Positions 17,865 through 26,438 of a DNA stretch of 64,000 bases are shown piece by piece. This DNA is from Lachnospiraceae bacterium (GTDB lineage Bacteria; Bacillota; Clostridia; Lachnospirales; Lachnospiraceae): assembly GCA_022845955.1 (NCBI GenBank), contig AP025576.1, positions 434,001-498,000 on the forward strand, written 5' to 3'. The translations under genes and the position numbers were made by a program. Numbering within the stretch: position 1 is the first letter of the stretch; each line of letters begins with the position of its first letter. The notes beneath the pieces are model-generated. The model was not told the DNA's origin. It searched no databases and was given only the letters and a program-made list of their open reading frames with translations.

Positions 17865-20147
17865 ATGACAAGGGAAAAATTGCAGGAACTGATAGGAAAG
17901 ATGACACTGGAGGAGAAAGCTTCTCTGTGCTCCGGTGCGGATTTCTGGCATACGGAGAGCGTGGAACGGCTGGGAATCCCCGCCATGATGGTTTCCGACG
18001 GCCCTCACGGTCTCAGGAAACAGGACCAGGAAGCGGATCATCTCGGGGTGAATGACAGCATTAAAGCCGTATGCTTTCCCGCGGGCTGCGGTACGGCGGC
18101 CAGCTTTAACAGGGAACTGATAACCGGAATGGGGGAAGTCCTGGGAGAAGAATGCCAGGCGGAGGGCGTGGGCGTCATCCTGGGGCCTGCAGTAAATATC
18201 AAGCGTTCTCCTCTTTGCGGACGTAATTTTGAGTATTATTCCGAAGATCCGCTGGTAGCCTCCGAAATGGCGGGTGCGCTGATCAAAGGGGTACAGAGTA
18301 AAAATGTAGGGACCAGCATCAAACATTTTCTGGCAAATAACCAGGAAACACGGAGAATGTCCGCTTCCTCCGAGGTAGACGAAAGAACGCTGCGTGAGAT
18401 TTATCTGGCGGCCTTTGAAGGCGCTGTAAGCAAACAGAAGCCCTGGACGGTGATGTGCTCCTATAATAAAATCAACGGCACCTATGCCGCGGAGCATAAA
18501 GAAGCGCTGACCGACATCCTCCGTGATGAATGGGGTTTTGACGGGTTTGTGGTAAGCGACTGGGGTGCCGTAAATAACAGGGTGCCGGATCTGGAAGCGG
18601 GCCTGGATCTGGAAATGCCGGCATCCGGAGGAGTCAATGACAGACAGATAGCGGAGGCTGTAAGGGAAGGCCGTATGAACGAGGCTGTCCTTGACCGGGC
18701 CGTGGAACGTATCCTGAATATCGTATACCGTTTTGAAGAAACCAGAAATAAAAATGCCGTATTTGACAGAGATAAGGATCATGAATATGCCAAAAAGGTG
18801 GCGGAGGAAACCATAGTCCTTCTGAAAAATGAGGAGCAAATCCTGCCCCTTTCCGAAAAAGAGGAAATTGCTTTTATCGGGAAATATGCAAGACAGCCCC
18901 GTTACCAGGGCGGCGGCAGTTCCCATATCAACAGCCATAAGGTAACCGGTGCCTGGGATGTGGTAAAGGATTGGGGAACGATATCCTTTGCGGAAGGGTA
19001 TCGGGATCAGGCGGATGAAACGGACGAAGGGATGATCGCCGAAGCGGTGGAAAAAGCCGGAAAAGCAAAAGCGGCCGTTATTTTTGCAGGGCTTCCGGAT
19101 GCTTTTGAATCCGAAGGCTTTGACAGAACCCATATGGGCATGCCGGGCTGCCAGAATGAACTGATTGAACGGGTAACTGCCGTGCAGCCGAATACAATTG
19201 TGGTATTACATAATGGTTCCCCTGTGGAAATGCCCTGGGCAGACAAGGTTAAGGGAATTGTGGAGGCCTATCTGGGAGGCCAGGCGGTAGGGGAAGCTGT
19301 TGTGGATATCCTCTTCGGAAAAGTAAATCCCAGTGCAAAACTGCCGGAAACTTTTCCCTGCAAGCTGGAGGATAACCCGTCCTATCTGTACTATCCGGGC
19401 GAAGGGGATAAGGTGGAATACAGGGAAGGTGTTTTCGTCGGCTACCGCTACTATGACACCAAGAAAATGGATGTGCGTTTCCCCTTCGGTTTCGGCCTTT
19501 CCTATACCACCTTTGCATATTCTAATCTGCAGGTAAGCGCGTCTGCCATCAAGGATACGGATACGCTTACGGTGAGCGCGGACATAACCAATACCGGAAG
19601 TATGGCAGGAAAAGAAGTGGTACAGCTGTATGTATCCGATGTGGAAAGTACCGTAATCCGCCCGGTAAAAGAATTGAAGGGCTTTGATAAGGTGGAACTG
19701 CAGCCCGGCGAAACCAGGACGGTTTCCTTTACGCTGGACAAGAGGGCTTTTGCGTTTTGGAATACACAGATTCATGACTGGTATGTGGAAAGCGGGGAGT
19801 TCCGTATTCTCGTGGGTAAATCCTCAAGGGATATCCAGCTGGAAGCATCTGTTACCGTGGAATCCACAAAGAAGCTTCCCGTGCATTACACCATGGACAC
19901 CACCTTCGGGGATCTGATGATGGATGAGAAGGCCAGACAGATACTGGCACCCATGATGAAGCTGGACCTGGTGGGAGGAGAAAAGGAAGACAGTGATGCG
20001 GCGGCTGCGGCTATTTCCTCCGAAATGATGCAGGCTATGATGAAATATATGCCTCTTCGCGGAGTCCTGAGTTTCCGCAGCGGGGAGGTAAGCCTGGAAC
20101 AGCTGCAGGGGCTTCTGGAACAGCTGAATGCGGCCCAACAGGTCTGA
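17865..20147 (+). CDS. Glycoside hydrolase family 3 beta-glucosidase
   Basis: About 760 residues from ATG 17865, which follows GAAAGGAG; the longer frame lacks a ribosome site. The order is a GH3 N-terminal barrel with nucleophile Asp in GFVVSDWGAV, the KHFLANNQET loop, a GH3 C-terminal domain (LLKNEEQILPL, GFGLSYTTF), then a fibronectin-III-like domain (SMAGKEVVQLYVSD). A helical tail of about 80 residues completes it. No signal peptide, so it acts inside the cell on imported beta-glucosides or similar oligosaccharides. The exact sugar is not evident. Confidence 0.93.
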   Translation: MTREKLQELIGKMTLEEKASLCSGADFWHTESVERLGIPAMMVSDGPHGLRKQDQEADHLGVNDSIKAVCFPAGCGTAASFNRELITGMGEVLGEECQAEGVGVILGPAVNIKRSPLCGRNFEYYSEDPLVASEMAGALIKGVQSKNVGTSIKHFLANNQETRRMSASSEVDERTLREIYLAAFEGAVSKQKPWTVMCSYNKINGTYAAEHKEALTDILRDEWGFDGFVVSDWGAVNNRVPDLEAGLDLEMPASGGVNDRQIAEAVREGRMNEAVLDRAVERILNIVYRFEETRNKNAVFDRDKDHEYAKKVAEETIVLLKNEEQILPLSEKEEIAFIGKYARQPRYQGGGSSHINSHKVTGAWDVVKDWGTISFAEGYRDQADETDEGMIAEAVEKAGKAKAAVIFAGLPDAFESEGFDRTHMGMPGCQNELIERVTAVQPNTIVVLHNGSPVEMPWADKVKGIVEAYLGGQAVGEAVVDILFGKVNPSAKLPETFPCKLEDNPSYLYYPGEGDKVEYREGVFVGYRYYDTKKMDVRFPFGFGLSYTTFAYSNLQVSASAIKDTDTLTVSADITNTGSMAGKEVVQLYVSDVESTVIRPVKELKGFDKVELQPGETRTVSFTLDKRAFAFWNTQIHDWYVESGEFRILVGKSSRDIQLEASVTVESTKKLPVHYTMDTTFGDLMMDEKARQILAPMMKLDLVGGEKEDSDAAAAAISSEMMQAMMKYMPLRGVLSFRSGEVSLEQLQGLLEQLNAAQQV

Positions 20148-20210
20148 ACTGTGCGAATGTAAAAAGGATTAGTGAAATAAGGTAACCGCTCAGAACGGCT
20201 GCCATTAAGA

Positions 20211-20264
20211 AAAGCCAGGTTTTGTCTCCTGCTGTTACAAGCGTTGACAAACCTGGCTTTTTAA
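20211..20264. terminator. Bidirectional terminator between GH3 and iclR-type genes
   Basis: The stem AAAGCCAGGTTTTGTC (20211-20226) pairs with GACAAACCTGGCTTT (20246-20260) with one bulged T, and T residues follow on the plus strand. The minus-strand regulator ends at its edge (20261). Confidence 0.85.
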
Positions 20265-21046
20265 CGAGGGAACGGTTCGGGACGGCCCATTATCTGTGAT
20301 ATCCGGTGTGCGGCAGAAAGCAGTTCCGGAATAATAGCATTTATGATTCTCGTGTTCTCCATACGGGAACAGGGAGCGGAGATGCTGATCGCAGCATAAG
20401 GCATATTGGTATAATCAAAGATAGGACACGCCGCACAGCGTACATCCTTTTCATGTTCCTCGTCATCAATGGCGTATCCGCATTCCTTTATATGGTCGAG
20501 TTCTTTTCGCATATGGGAATAATCGGTGATTGTATTCTCCGTGTATCTGATGATTTCTGTGGCTTCCCAAATCTGATCCTGTTCCCTTCGGGGAAGGAAG
20601 GCCATAATGGCTTTGCCCACTCCTGTGCAGTACATGGGATTATGCAGCCCGATATGGGATGCCATCCGTACGGTATTGTTGGAAGAATCCTCCTTATAAA
20701 TATAAACCACCTCCCGGCCTTCCTTTATCACCAGATGAACGGCTTCATTTGTTATCCTTGACAGATGCTGAATATAGGGCCTGGCAACCGAAAGAATATC
20801 ATAACCGGCAAGGCTATGGCTGCTGATTTCGAAAAGCTTCAGCGTCAGGAGGTATTTTTTGGATTCCGGATCCTGGGCAATATATCCCCGGTTTCCCAAT
20901 GTGGAGAGAAGGCGGTGCACCGTGCTTTTGGGAAGCCCTACAGCTGAGGCAAGCTCCAACAGGGTCAGGCCCTGGGGAGCCGGCGACAGAGCTTCAATAA
21001 TATCAAAAGTTCGTTCCACGGATTGGACGGATGAATTTTCTGCCAT
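20261..21046 (-). CDS. IclR family transcriptional regulator
   Basis: 261 residues. An N-terminal winged helix (SVERTFDIIEAL...LPKSTVHRLLSTLGNRGYI) is followed by the IclR effector domain (VHLVIKEGREVVYIYK, TGVGKAIMAFLP, Cys-rich DVRCAACPIFD). IclR-type proteins commonly repress sugar-acid catabolism. It is divergent from the galactonate catabolic pair, with a palindromic site between, so galactonate or 2-keto-3-deoxy-6-phosphogalactonate is a reasonable effector guess. Confidence 0.92.
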   Translation of the reverse strand: MAENSSVQSVERTFDIIEALSPAPQGLTLLELASAVGLPKSTVHRLLSTLGNRGYIAQDPESKKYLLTLKLFEISSHSLAGYDILSVARPYIQHLSRITNEAVHLVIKEGREVVYIYKEDSSNNTVRMASHIGLHNPMYCTGVGKAIMAFLPRREQDQIWEATEIIRYTENTITDYSHMRKELDHIKECGYAIDDEEHEKDVRCAACPIFDYTNMPYAAISISAPCSRMENTRIINAIIPELLSAAHRISQIMGRPEPFPR

Positions 21047-21177
21047 GGAGGTACCTCAGTCCTTTTTCTTATATTTTGTATCTCAAGTTTGTATGATGTA
21101 ACTTTATCATTTTTCTCCGGTTAAAGCAAGTTATGGACGGTTGCAGCAGGACACAAAAGACTTCTGGACTGTTACCA

Positions 21178-21251
21178 TTGACAGGAGGGAGGAATTGCGG
21201 TATATATGGTATATGATTCCATATTATAAAATATAGTTCCATAATACGGAA
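21178..21251 (+). promoter_or_regulatory. Promoter and candidate IclR operator for the galactonate genes
   Basis: TTGACA (21178-21183), exactly 17 bp, then TATATA (21201-21206). Downstream, about +25, is the near-palindrome TTCCATAATACGGAA (21237-21251), and a related half-site GATTCCATATTAT starts at 21216. A repressor bound there would block transcription. The link to the adjacent IclR regulator is inference. Confidence 0.65.
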
Positions 21252-21314
21252 TTATGTTTCTGCTCCGGATATGGTAAACGGGGGTTCAGATCCTGTGAAT
21301 AAGGGGGTATTTTA

Positions 21315-21944
21315 ATGAGGGAATTATGTCTGAAAAATCCGGTTTGTGCAATTTTGAGAAACGTTTCGTTGGATATAACGGAGGATTATGCCGCAGCTGT
21401 TTTTGAAGGCGGGATTAAAATGTTTGAAGTAGCTCTTAATTCCGGGGATGCCTTCCGGCAGATTGTGCTGTTAAAAAAGTTATTCGGGCCGGAGGCTTCG
21501 GTAGGTGCAGGGACGGTTACCACGCCCGCGCGGTGCGGGATTGCCCTGGAGTCGGGAGCGGAGTTTGTACTCACTCCCTCGGTAAACAGGGAAACCATTG
21601 CATTTTGCCGGAAGAATTCCATACCGATTTTACCGGGAGTGATGACACCGACGGACGTGGATATCTGCTTATCTTATGGGATTGATACGATGAAGCTTTT
21701 TCCCGCAGGTGATTTGCCGGAAAATTATATAAAAAGCCTGAAGGGGCCGTTTGACGGAACGGAATATGTGGCTGTCGGAGGGGTGGACGCCGGAAATATC
21801 AGAACCTTTTTCGACAGAGGTTTTATCGGTGTGGGAATGGGGCAGAATCTGATCCCGAAGGAATATGTGGAAAAGAAGCGTTGGAAAGAAGCTGCGGAAT
21901 ATGTGAAAAGCCTGATGCAGGGCATAAGAAGGGAGCGCCTATGA
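21315..21944 (+). CDS. dgoA: 2-dehydro-3-deoxy-6-phosphogalactonate aldolase
   Basis: 209 residues of the KDPG/KDPGal aldolase family. The Schiff-base lysine is K127 in DTMKLFPAG. The segment FEVALNS resembles the galactonate-type enzyme (EIPLNS) more than the gluconate type (EVTLRT), and dgoD overlaps it. It would split KDPGal into pyruvate and glyceraldehyde-3-phosphate. The generic eda-type activity cannot be fully excluded. AGGGGG precedes the ATG; the stop overlaps the next start (ATGA). Confidence 0.85.
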   Translation: MRELCLKNPVCAILRNVSLDITEDYAAAVFEGGIKMFEVALNSGDAFRQIVLLKKLFGPEASVGAGTVTTPARCGIALESGAEFVLTPSVNRETIAFCRKNSIPILPGVMTPTDVDICLSYGIDTMKLFPAGDLPENYIKSLKGPFDGTEYVAVGGVDAGNIRTFFDRGFIGVGMGQNLIPKEYVEKKRWKEAAEYVKSLMQGIRRERL

Positions 21945-23089
21945 AAATAGCCGGAGTTAATGTGTATTGGGGCAGGCCCAGATGGGGTTTTGTGGAAATC
22001 ATTACGGATGATGGCCTGACCGGATGGGGCGAAGCGATTGTCGAGGGAAAAGCCAATACGGTTTTGGCGTGTGTGGAAGAGATGAAGGAATATCTGATGG
22101 GAAAGGATCCCATGCATATTGAGGATATCTGGAATACGCTTTACCGGGCCGGCTTTTACCGGGGAGGCCCCGTCCTCATGAGCGCCATTTCCGGAATTGA
22201 CCAGGCGCTTTGGGATATCAAAGGAAAGTATTATCATGCGCCGGTATATGATTTGATGGGGGGAAGCTGCAGGGATAAGGTGAAGGTTTATTCCTGGATT
22301 GGCGGGGACAGGCCGTCTGATGTGGCGAGGGATGCCCTGGAAAAAAAGGCCGCAGGTTTTACCGCTATTAAAATGAATGCCACCGAAGAGATGCAGATTG
22401 TGGATTCCTATGAAAAAATCGATCGGGTATTGGAACGGGTTGCCTCTATACGGGAAGCTGTGGGGAAATATTTCGGGATAGCCATCGATTTTCACGGCCG
22501 TGTCCATAAGCCCATGGCCAAAATACTGGCTAAAAAACTGGAAGAGTTCCAGCCCATGTTTATAGAAGAACCGGTTTTGTGCGAACATATGGAAGAATTT
22601 GCAGAAATACGGAGAGCCTGTGACATCCCGATTGCCACAGGGGAACGGCTTTTTTCCAGATATGATTTTAAACGGCTGCTTCAGACAGGAGGTGTGGACA
22701 TTATCCAGCCTGATTTGTCCCATGCCGGCGGGATTACGGAAGTGAAGAAAATTGCGGCTATGGCTGAAGCCTATGATGTGGCGTTGGCACCGCACTGTCC
22801 GTTAGGCCCTGTAGCCCTGGCCGCCTGTCTCCAGGTGGATGCGACCTGCTATAATGCATTTATTCAGGAGCAGAGCATGGGGATCCATTACAACGAACAT
22901 CATGGTGTCCTTGACTATATTATGAATAAGGAGGTTTATACATTTACAGATGGATTTGCCGAACTTCCTAAAGGTGACGGCCTTGGAATCGAGGTTAACA
23001 GGGAGTTGATCCTGGAAGAAAGCCGTACACCCCACAGATGGAAAAATCCGGTGTGGAGGCATGAGGACGGTTCCATAGCGGAATGGTAG
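21941..23089 (+). CDS. dgoD: D-galactonate dehydratase
   Basis: 382 residues, the usual length of DgoD. It is an enolase-superfamily mandelate-racemase type: WGEAIVEGKANTV near the start, FHGRVHKPMAK, the metal ligands in the barrel (IDFHG, FIEEPV, ATGERLFSRYDF), and APHCPLGPVALAAC. It dehydrates D-galactonate to 2-keto-3-deoxygalactonate. ATG 21941 overlaps the aldolase stop. No KDGal kinase (dgoK) is present in the window, so the middle step must be encoded elsewhere. Confidence 0.9.
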   Translation: MKIAGVNVYWGRPRWGFVEIITDDGLTGWGEAIVEGKANTVLACVEEMKEYLMGKDPMHIEDIWNTLYRAGFYRGGPVLMSAISGIDQALWDIKGKYYHAPVYDLMGGSCRDKVKVYSWIGGDRPSDVARDALEKKAAGFTAIKMNATEEMQIVDSYEKIDRVLERVASIREAVGKYFGIAIDFHGRVHKPMAKILAKKLEEFQPMFIEEPVLCEHMEEFAEIRRACDIPIATGERLFSRYDFKRLLQTGGVDIIQPDLSHAGGITEVKKIAAMAEAYDVALAPHCPLGPVALAACLQVDATCYNAFIQEQSMGIHYNEHHGVLDYIMNKEVYTFTDGFAELPKGDGLGIEVNRELILEESRTPHRWKNPVWRHEDGSIAEW

Positions 23090-23103
23090 GGATACAAGTT
23101 TCG

Positions 23104-23153
23104 CAGGTGGCGGCCCTCCGCCCTGCAAACAGCGGGCGGAGGGCCGCCACCTG
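23104..23153. repeat. Perfect 20-bp inverted repeat after dgoD
   Basis: 23104-23123 is perfectly complementary to 23134-23153 with a 10-nt loop. The stem is very GC-rich. There is no U-tract, so it is either a factor-dependent terminator, an mRNA 3'-end stabiliser, or a repetitive extragenic palindrome. Confidence 0.8.
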
Positions 23154-23173
23154 TTAAGTTTGAGTTACATATA

Positions 23174-23282
23174 TAAAAAAGGCGCTGTTGCGTCCTGTGT
23201 CTGGAAATCTCATAAGCTGTGCGTAAAAGGCGTAAGCTTAAGGAAATCGGGATGCAGGAATGGCAACAGCGTCTGTTTTTAT
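23174..23282. mobile_element. MITE-like element or structured bidirectional terminator
   Basis: Terminal inverted repeats of about 18 bp: the left end TAAAAAAGGCGCTGTTGC (from 23174) against the right end whose complement reads TAAAAACAGACGCTGTTGC. GGCGCTGTTGC ends resemble those of several DDE transposon families. Inside, TAAGCT and AGCTTA can pair. Runs of T follow the stem on both strands, so it also works as a terminator. No coding capacity. Confidence 0.45.
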
Positions 23283-23354
23283 GGTAGATATATCCAATAA
23301 AGGTCATTATTCTGCCGTTTAAGGCCAATTATACTTAGGAATGCATTCACGTGG

Positions 23355-23360
23355 TATAAT
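23355..23360 (+). promoter_or_regulatory. Candidate -10 box of the agr-type operon
   Basis: Consensus TATAAT at 23355-23360, 75 bp before the response-regulator gene, with no good -35 box. That is typical of promoters needing an activator. CCGTTTAAGG at about 23315 resembles a LytTR-domain binding site, so autoactivation by the adjacent regulator is possible. Confidence 0.4.
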
Positions 23361-23434
23361 TTGTTAAAAATGCGAGTATTCAACTGCAGAAAGGTTAAAC
23401 CATTATTTAATGGTAGTAATGAGAGGAGGTTTTT

Positions 23435-24139
23435 ATGTACGATATAGGGATTTGTGATGATGGTGAATTTATATGCTCCGAAATAGAAGGGATGTTGCTG
23501 CAGTTTGAAAAAAATCACAGGGTCGGGCTTGCTGTCCATATTTGGAATTCCGGGGAGCAGCTATGCCGTTACCTGAGAACATATGGAGGTTTGGATCTTC
23601 TTTTTCTGGATATAGAATTACTGGATTCAGATGGAATTATTATTGGAAAATTTATTCGTGAAGAACTGGAAAACAGGGATATACAGATTGTATATATTTC
23701 CTGTAAAGCACAATATGCACAGCAATTATTTAAAATGCAGCCTATGGATTTCCTTGTTAAACCGATTATGCAAAAACAGATAGAAGAAACAATGGAATTA
23801 GCAATTAAAATAATAGATAAAAACAGAAGATTTTTTGAATTCCAAAAGAGCGGTGAGTATTATAAGCTCCCTTATGGTGATATATTGTATTTCTACAGTA
23901 CCGGAAGAAAAATAAATATAGTGCTTAAAGATAAGGAAATCAATTTTTATAACAAAATCGATATCATCCAGAAGGATTTACCGGAAGATTTTATACTGAT
24001 ACATAAATCTTATATTATAAACGTAAACCATGTGAGAAAATATACGTATGAAACAGTAGAAATGAGCAATGACAGAATTTTAAGCATAAGTAAGCCAAAC
24101 AGAAAAGAAGTTAGAGAACATATACTTAATCAAGGGTAA
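23435..24139 (+). CDS. LytTR-family response regulator (AgrA-like)
   Basis: 234 residues. The receiver domain spans about 1-120, with acidic residues D8/D9, phospho-acceptor D59 in LLFLDIELL, and K108-type FLVKPI. The C-terminal LytTR DNA-binding domain (about 135-234) shows YYKLPYGDILYFYSTGRK and FILIHKSYIINVNHV. It would be phosphorylated by the GHKL kinase encoded 10 bp downstream. GAGAGGAGG precedes the ATG. First gene of the AT-rich island. By analogy with AgrA it should activate its own operon and possibly the downstream RiPP genes. Confidence 0.92.
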   Translation: MYDIGICDDGEFICSEIEGMLLQFEKNHRVGLAVHIWNSGEQLCRYLRTYGGLDLLFLDIELLDSDGIIIGKFIREELENRDIQIVYISCKAQYAQQLFKMQPMDFLVKPIMQKQIEETMELAIKIIDKNRRFFEFQKSGEYYKLPYGDILYFYSTGRKINIVLKDKEINFYNKIDIIQKDLPEDFILIHKSYIINVNHVRKYTYETVEMSNDRILSISKPNRKEVREHILNQG

Positions 24140-24149
24140 AGGATGGAAT

Positions 24150-25418
24150 ATGTATAATATAGTAATTTGTTGTTTGGTTAATCTTTTCAGAATGGTACTT
24201 ATACGGAGGTTTATGCAGGTTTTTTTTAGTAAAGACGTATCTGGTAAAAAGGAATTAATTGTTTATGGCCTCTTTTATGTAGTAAATACAACTTTTTACC
24301 TGGTTTTTCATTTGCCTTTACTGAACTTTTTCTGTAACCTTGCAGGTATATTTGTTATCACATTATTATATATAAATATATTTAAAATTAATATTATGGT
24401 TACTTTGCTGATTTATTTTATAAACATGGGATGTGATACATTAGCAGTTGTTATGTTTATTGATAATTATAAAGAGGGAGTGGTATTTAATCAATTATTC
24501 ACAATAATCATGGTATTATTATTTTTTATGTGTGTATTGGCAGCTGAAAAAATTGTTACTTCTAAAAAGATTACTGACGTGGTCCTTCCAGAGCATAGTT
24601 TATCATTAATGCTGGTACCGCTGATAAGTATACTTTTATTCGGGGGGTTGTTATTTGATAATAACAGTCCTGATAATATTATTTTTGAAATGGAAACATT
24701 GGGCCTTTTGCTTATTAATATGGTGGTATTCTATTTATATAATGGAATACTGAAGGCGTATATATATAAAATAGACAAACTGATATTGGAGCAAAAGCTT
24801 TCCATGTATGCCAATCAACTGGACACAATTATGAAATCTGAAAACGGAATAAGAAGTTTACAGCATGATATGAAACACCATATTATCCAGTTGGAAATTA
24901 TGGCAAAGCAAAATGGCCAGACAGATATAGCGGAATATCTTCAAAAGATGATGGATTTTATGGATGTTCAGGATGAGACGGTACATTCTGGGAATTTGGA
25001 TATAGACAGCGTTCTGAATTATATGATTCATAAAGCTAAAAAAGGTTTAAAAGAAGTAAATGTAAAGGTGAATGTCCCATCAAATATGACTTCCTGCTTT
25101 TATATAAATGTAATCATAGGTAATCTTCTTGAGAATGCCATAGAAGCAGCGGAAAATACGGAAAATAAAATATTAAATATTGATATTCATAATAAACAAG
25201 GAGTTCTTTATCTGGATATTGAGAACAGCTATTCAAATAAAGTGGATGTAAAAGAACATATATTTCTTACAAGTAAGGCCGATTCCCATAAACATGGAAT
25301 TGGATTGATGAATGTCAAGAGGATAGTAGAGGAGCACAAAGGGGTAATGAATTTTACTTATGATGAAAACTTATTTCGTGTAAAATTAATAATGTATACT
25401 GAAAAATCGGGAAAGTAA
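24150..25418 (+). CDS. GHKL sensor histidine kinase (AgrC-like)
   Basis: 422 residues. The N-terminal half (about 1-200) has six or so hydrophobic helices without a large extracellular domain, as in peptide-sensing AgrC proteins. A helical linker leads to the H-box LQHDMKHHIIQLE, then the ATPase domain with the N-box NLLENAIEAAEN and G-box HGIGLMNVKRIVEEHKG. The expected ligand is the cyclic peptide made by the AgrD/AgrB pair just downstream. AT-rich throughout. Confidence 0.9.
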   Translation: MYNIVICCLVNLFRMVLIRRFMQVFFSKDVSGKKELIVYGLFYVVNTTFYLVFHLPLLNFFCNLAGIFVITLLYINIFKINIMVTLLIYFINMGCDTLAVVMFIDNYKEGVVFNQLFTIIMVLLFFMCVLAAEKIVTSKKITDVVLPEHSLSLMLVPLISILLFGGLLFDNNSPDNIIFEMETLGLLLINMVVFYLYNGILKAYIYKIDKLILEQKLSMYANQLDTIMKSENGIRSLQHDMKHHIIQLEIMAKQNGQTDIAEYLQKMMDFMDVQDETVHSGNLDIDSVLNYMIHKAKKGLKEVNVKVNVPSNMTSCFYINVIIGNLLENAIEAAENTENKILNIDIHNKQGVLYLDIENSYSNKVDVKEHIFLTSKADSHKHGIGLMNVKRIVEEHKGVMNFTYDENLFRVKLIMYTEKSGK

Positions 25419-25552
25419 AAGTTGGGGGAAGAAAGCAAATTCTCTCAGCTTTTATATATACATCTGATTTTGACAATAATATGGTCGGTTTTTGGCATAC
25501 ATATAAAAACAGTATAAAAAGAGTATACAATATAAAACAGGAGGTATAGTAA
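25419..25552 (+). promoter_or_regulatory. Putative second promoter before the autoinducer genes
   Basis: TTGACA at 25470-25475 and TTGGCA at 25492-25497 are possible -35 boxes; TATAAA at 25513-25518 and TATACA at 25524-25529 are possible -10 boxes, none ideally spaced. AGTATA is repeated at 25511 and 25522, one helix turn apart. An internal promoter is plausible but not certain. Confidence 0.3.
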
Positions 25553-25702
25553 ATGGGAATAAAAAGAATATCGGTAAAAGTGAAAAAAACTATTGTTATC
25601 CTAACTAAAAAAATGGCCTACCTTGAAGCAAATACAGCCTGCCCATTGTGGAGTTATCAGCCCAGTATTCCAGAATGTGTGAAAAAACTGCGTAAGTTTT
25701 GA
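25553..25702 (+). CDS. agrD: AgrD-like cyclic (thio)lactone autoinducer prepeptide
   Basis: A 49-residue peptide starting MGIKRISVKVKK: a basic amphipathic leader (1-20), a middle region MAYLEANTACPLWSYQP, and an acidic-to-basic tail (PECVKKLRKF). The single Cys followed by hydrophobic and aromatic residues (C30-P-L-W-S-Y) next to a Q-P pair is the pattern of clostridial AgrD peptides, where Cys closes the macrocycle. A second Cys (C42) lies in the tail. GGAGG sits 8-9 bp before the ATG. The gene stands between the kinase and the AgrB-like protease. The exact mature ring cannot be read from sequence. Confidence 0.87.
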   Translation: MGIKRISVKVKKTIVILTKKMAYLEANTACPLWSYQPSIPECVKKLRKF

Positions 25703-25712
25703 GCGTAGAGAT

Positions 25713-26267
25713 ATGAAGCTTACAGAAAATTTTATAAGGGAAAGCATAATAAATACTGAAGAAAAAGAAATAGTAGAATTTGGGTTGGCGAGGATTAAAG
25801 ATCTAATAGCCGGTTTATCTATAACTTTCTTTATAGGGATATGCTTTGGCATACCACTGGAGAGCCTTATCTTTTGGGTTTTCAGTATGCCGCTGAGGAC
25901 AAATGCAGGAGGATATCATGCCGACAGCAGAACTGGATGCACCTTTATATCGGTTTTAACAATTATTGTATGCTTTTATTGTATCTCTAATTCTATTTGG
26001 AAAGAAGTCCCTTCCTTTATTGCCTGTTTGCTTTTTGGGGGATTGATTTTCAAAATATCCCCAGTACAAAATAAAGTAAAAGAACTGGATATTGCAGAAA
26101 AAGGGATATATAAACGCAGAAGCAGAATTATTGTAAGTGCGGAAGGGTTAATTTTAATTGCATCAATAATTTTACAGTGGAATACTCTGATAAACATTAT
26201 TTCTATGGTATTTTTATTTGTGACATTATCACTGGTTGCAGGTTCTATTAAAAATAAGAAACTATGA
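25713..26267 (+). CDS. agrB: AgrB-like membrane peptidase
   Basis: 184 residues with about five to six membrane helices. The catalytic pair is H69 and C76 in RTNAGGYHADSRTGC, with the six-residue spacing typical of AgrB (S. aureus H77/C84). It would cleave the C-terminal tail of the AgrD-like peptide and form the cyclic intermediate. It starts 10 bp after agrD. The ribosome site is weak (GTAGAGAT), suggesting coupled translation. Confidence 0.92.
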   Translation: MKLTENFIRESIINTEEKEIVEFGLARIKDLIAGLSITFFIGICFGIPLESLIFWVFSMPLRTNAGGYHADSRTGCTFISVLTIIVCFYCISNSIWKEVPSFIACLLFGGLIFKISPVQNKVKELDIAEKGIYKRRSRIIVSAEGLILIASIILQWNTLINIISMVFLFVTLSLVAGSIKNKKL

Positions 26268-26438
26268 CTTATCGTAATCCGGTTAAAGGGGAAGGGTGGG
26301 GGGCGTCATAGTTACTATTTCTATTTCTGGACGAAGTATTTCTGCAGACTGAGTTATAACCATAAAAAGGAAGAGTCTGGTCCAATGGAGATTACAGAAA
26401 AATTCTAAGGGCCTGTTTATTAGAAATGGAGGTATTAA
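26268..26438 (+). promoter_or_regulatory. Spacer between the agr module and RiPP genes
   Basis: 171 bp without a terminator hairpin that I can see. TCCGGTTAAAGG near 26280 resembles the CCGTTTAAGG site ahead of the response regulator, so a shared LytTR-type control is possible. AGAAATGGAGG is the ribosome site of the maturase. Confidence 0.3.

Larger units (their letters stand above)
23090..23434. other. Gene-free boundary between backbone and AT-rich island
   Basis: This 345-bp stretch holds a perfect 20-bp inverted repeat, a MITE-like element and the presumed promoter of the agr-type genes. Composition shifts from GC-balanced to AT-rich across it. No open frame with a ribosome site is visible. 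Confidence 0.6.

Noticed and set aside
17760-19133. 457-codon minus-strand frame
   Set aside because: Antisense to the GH3 gene, with no start signal or recognisable domain.
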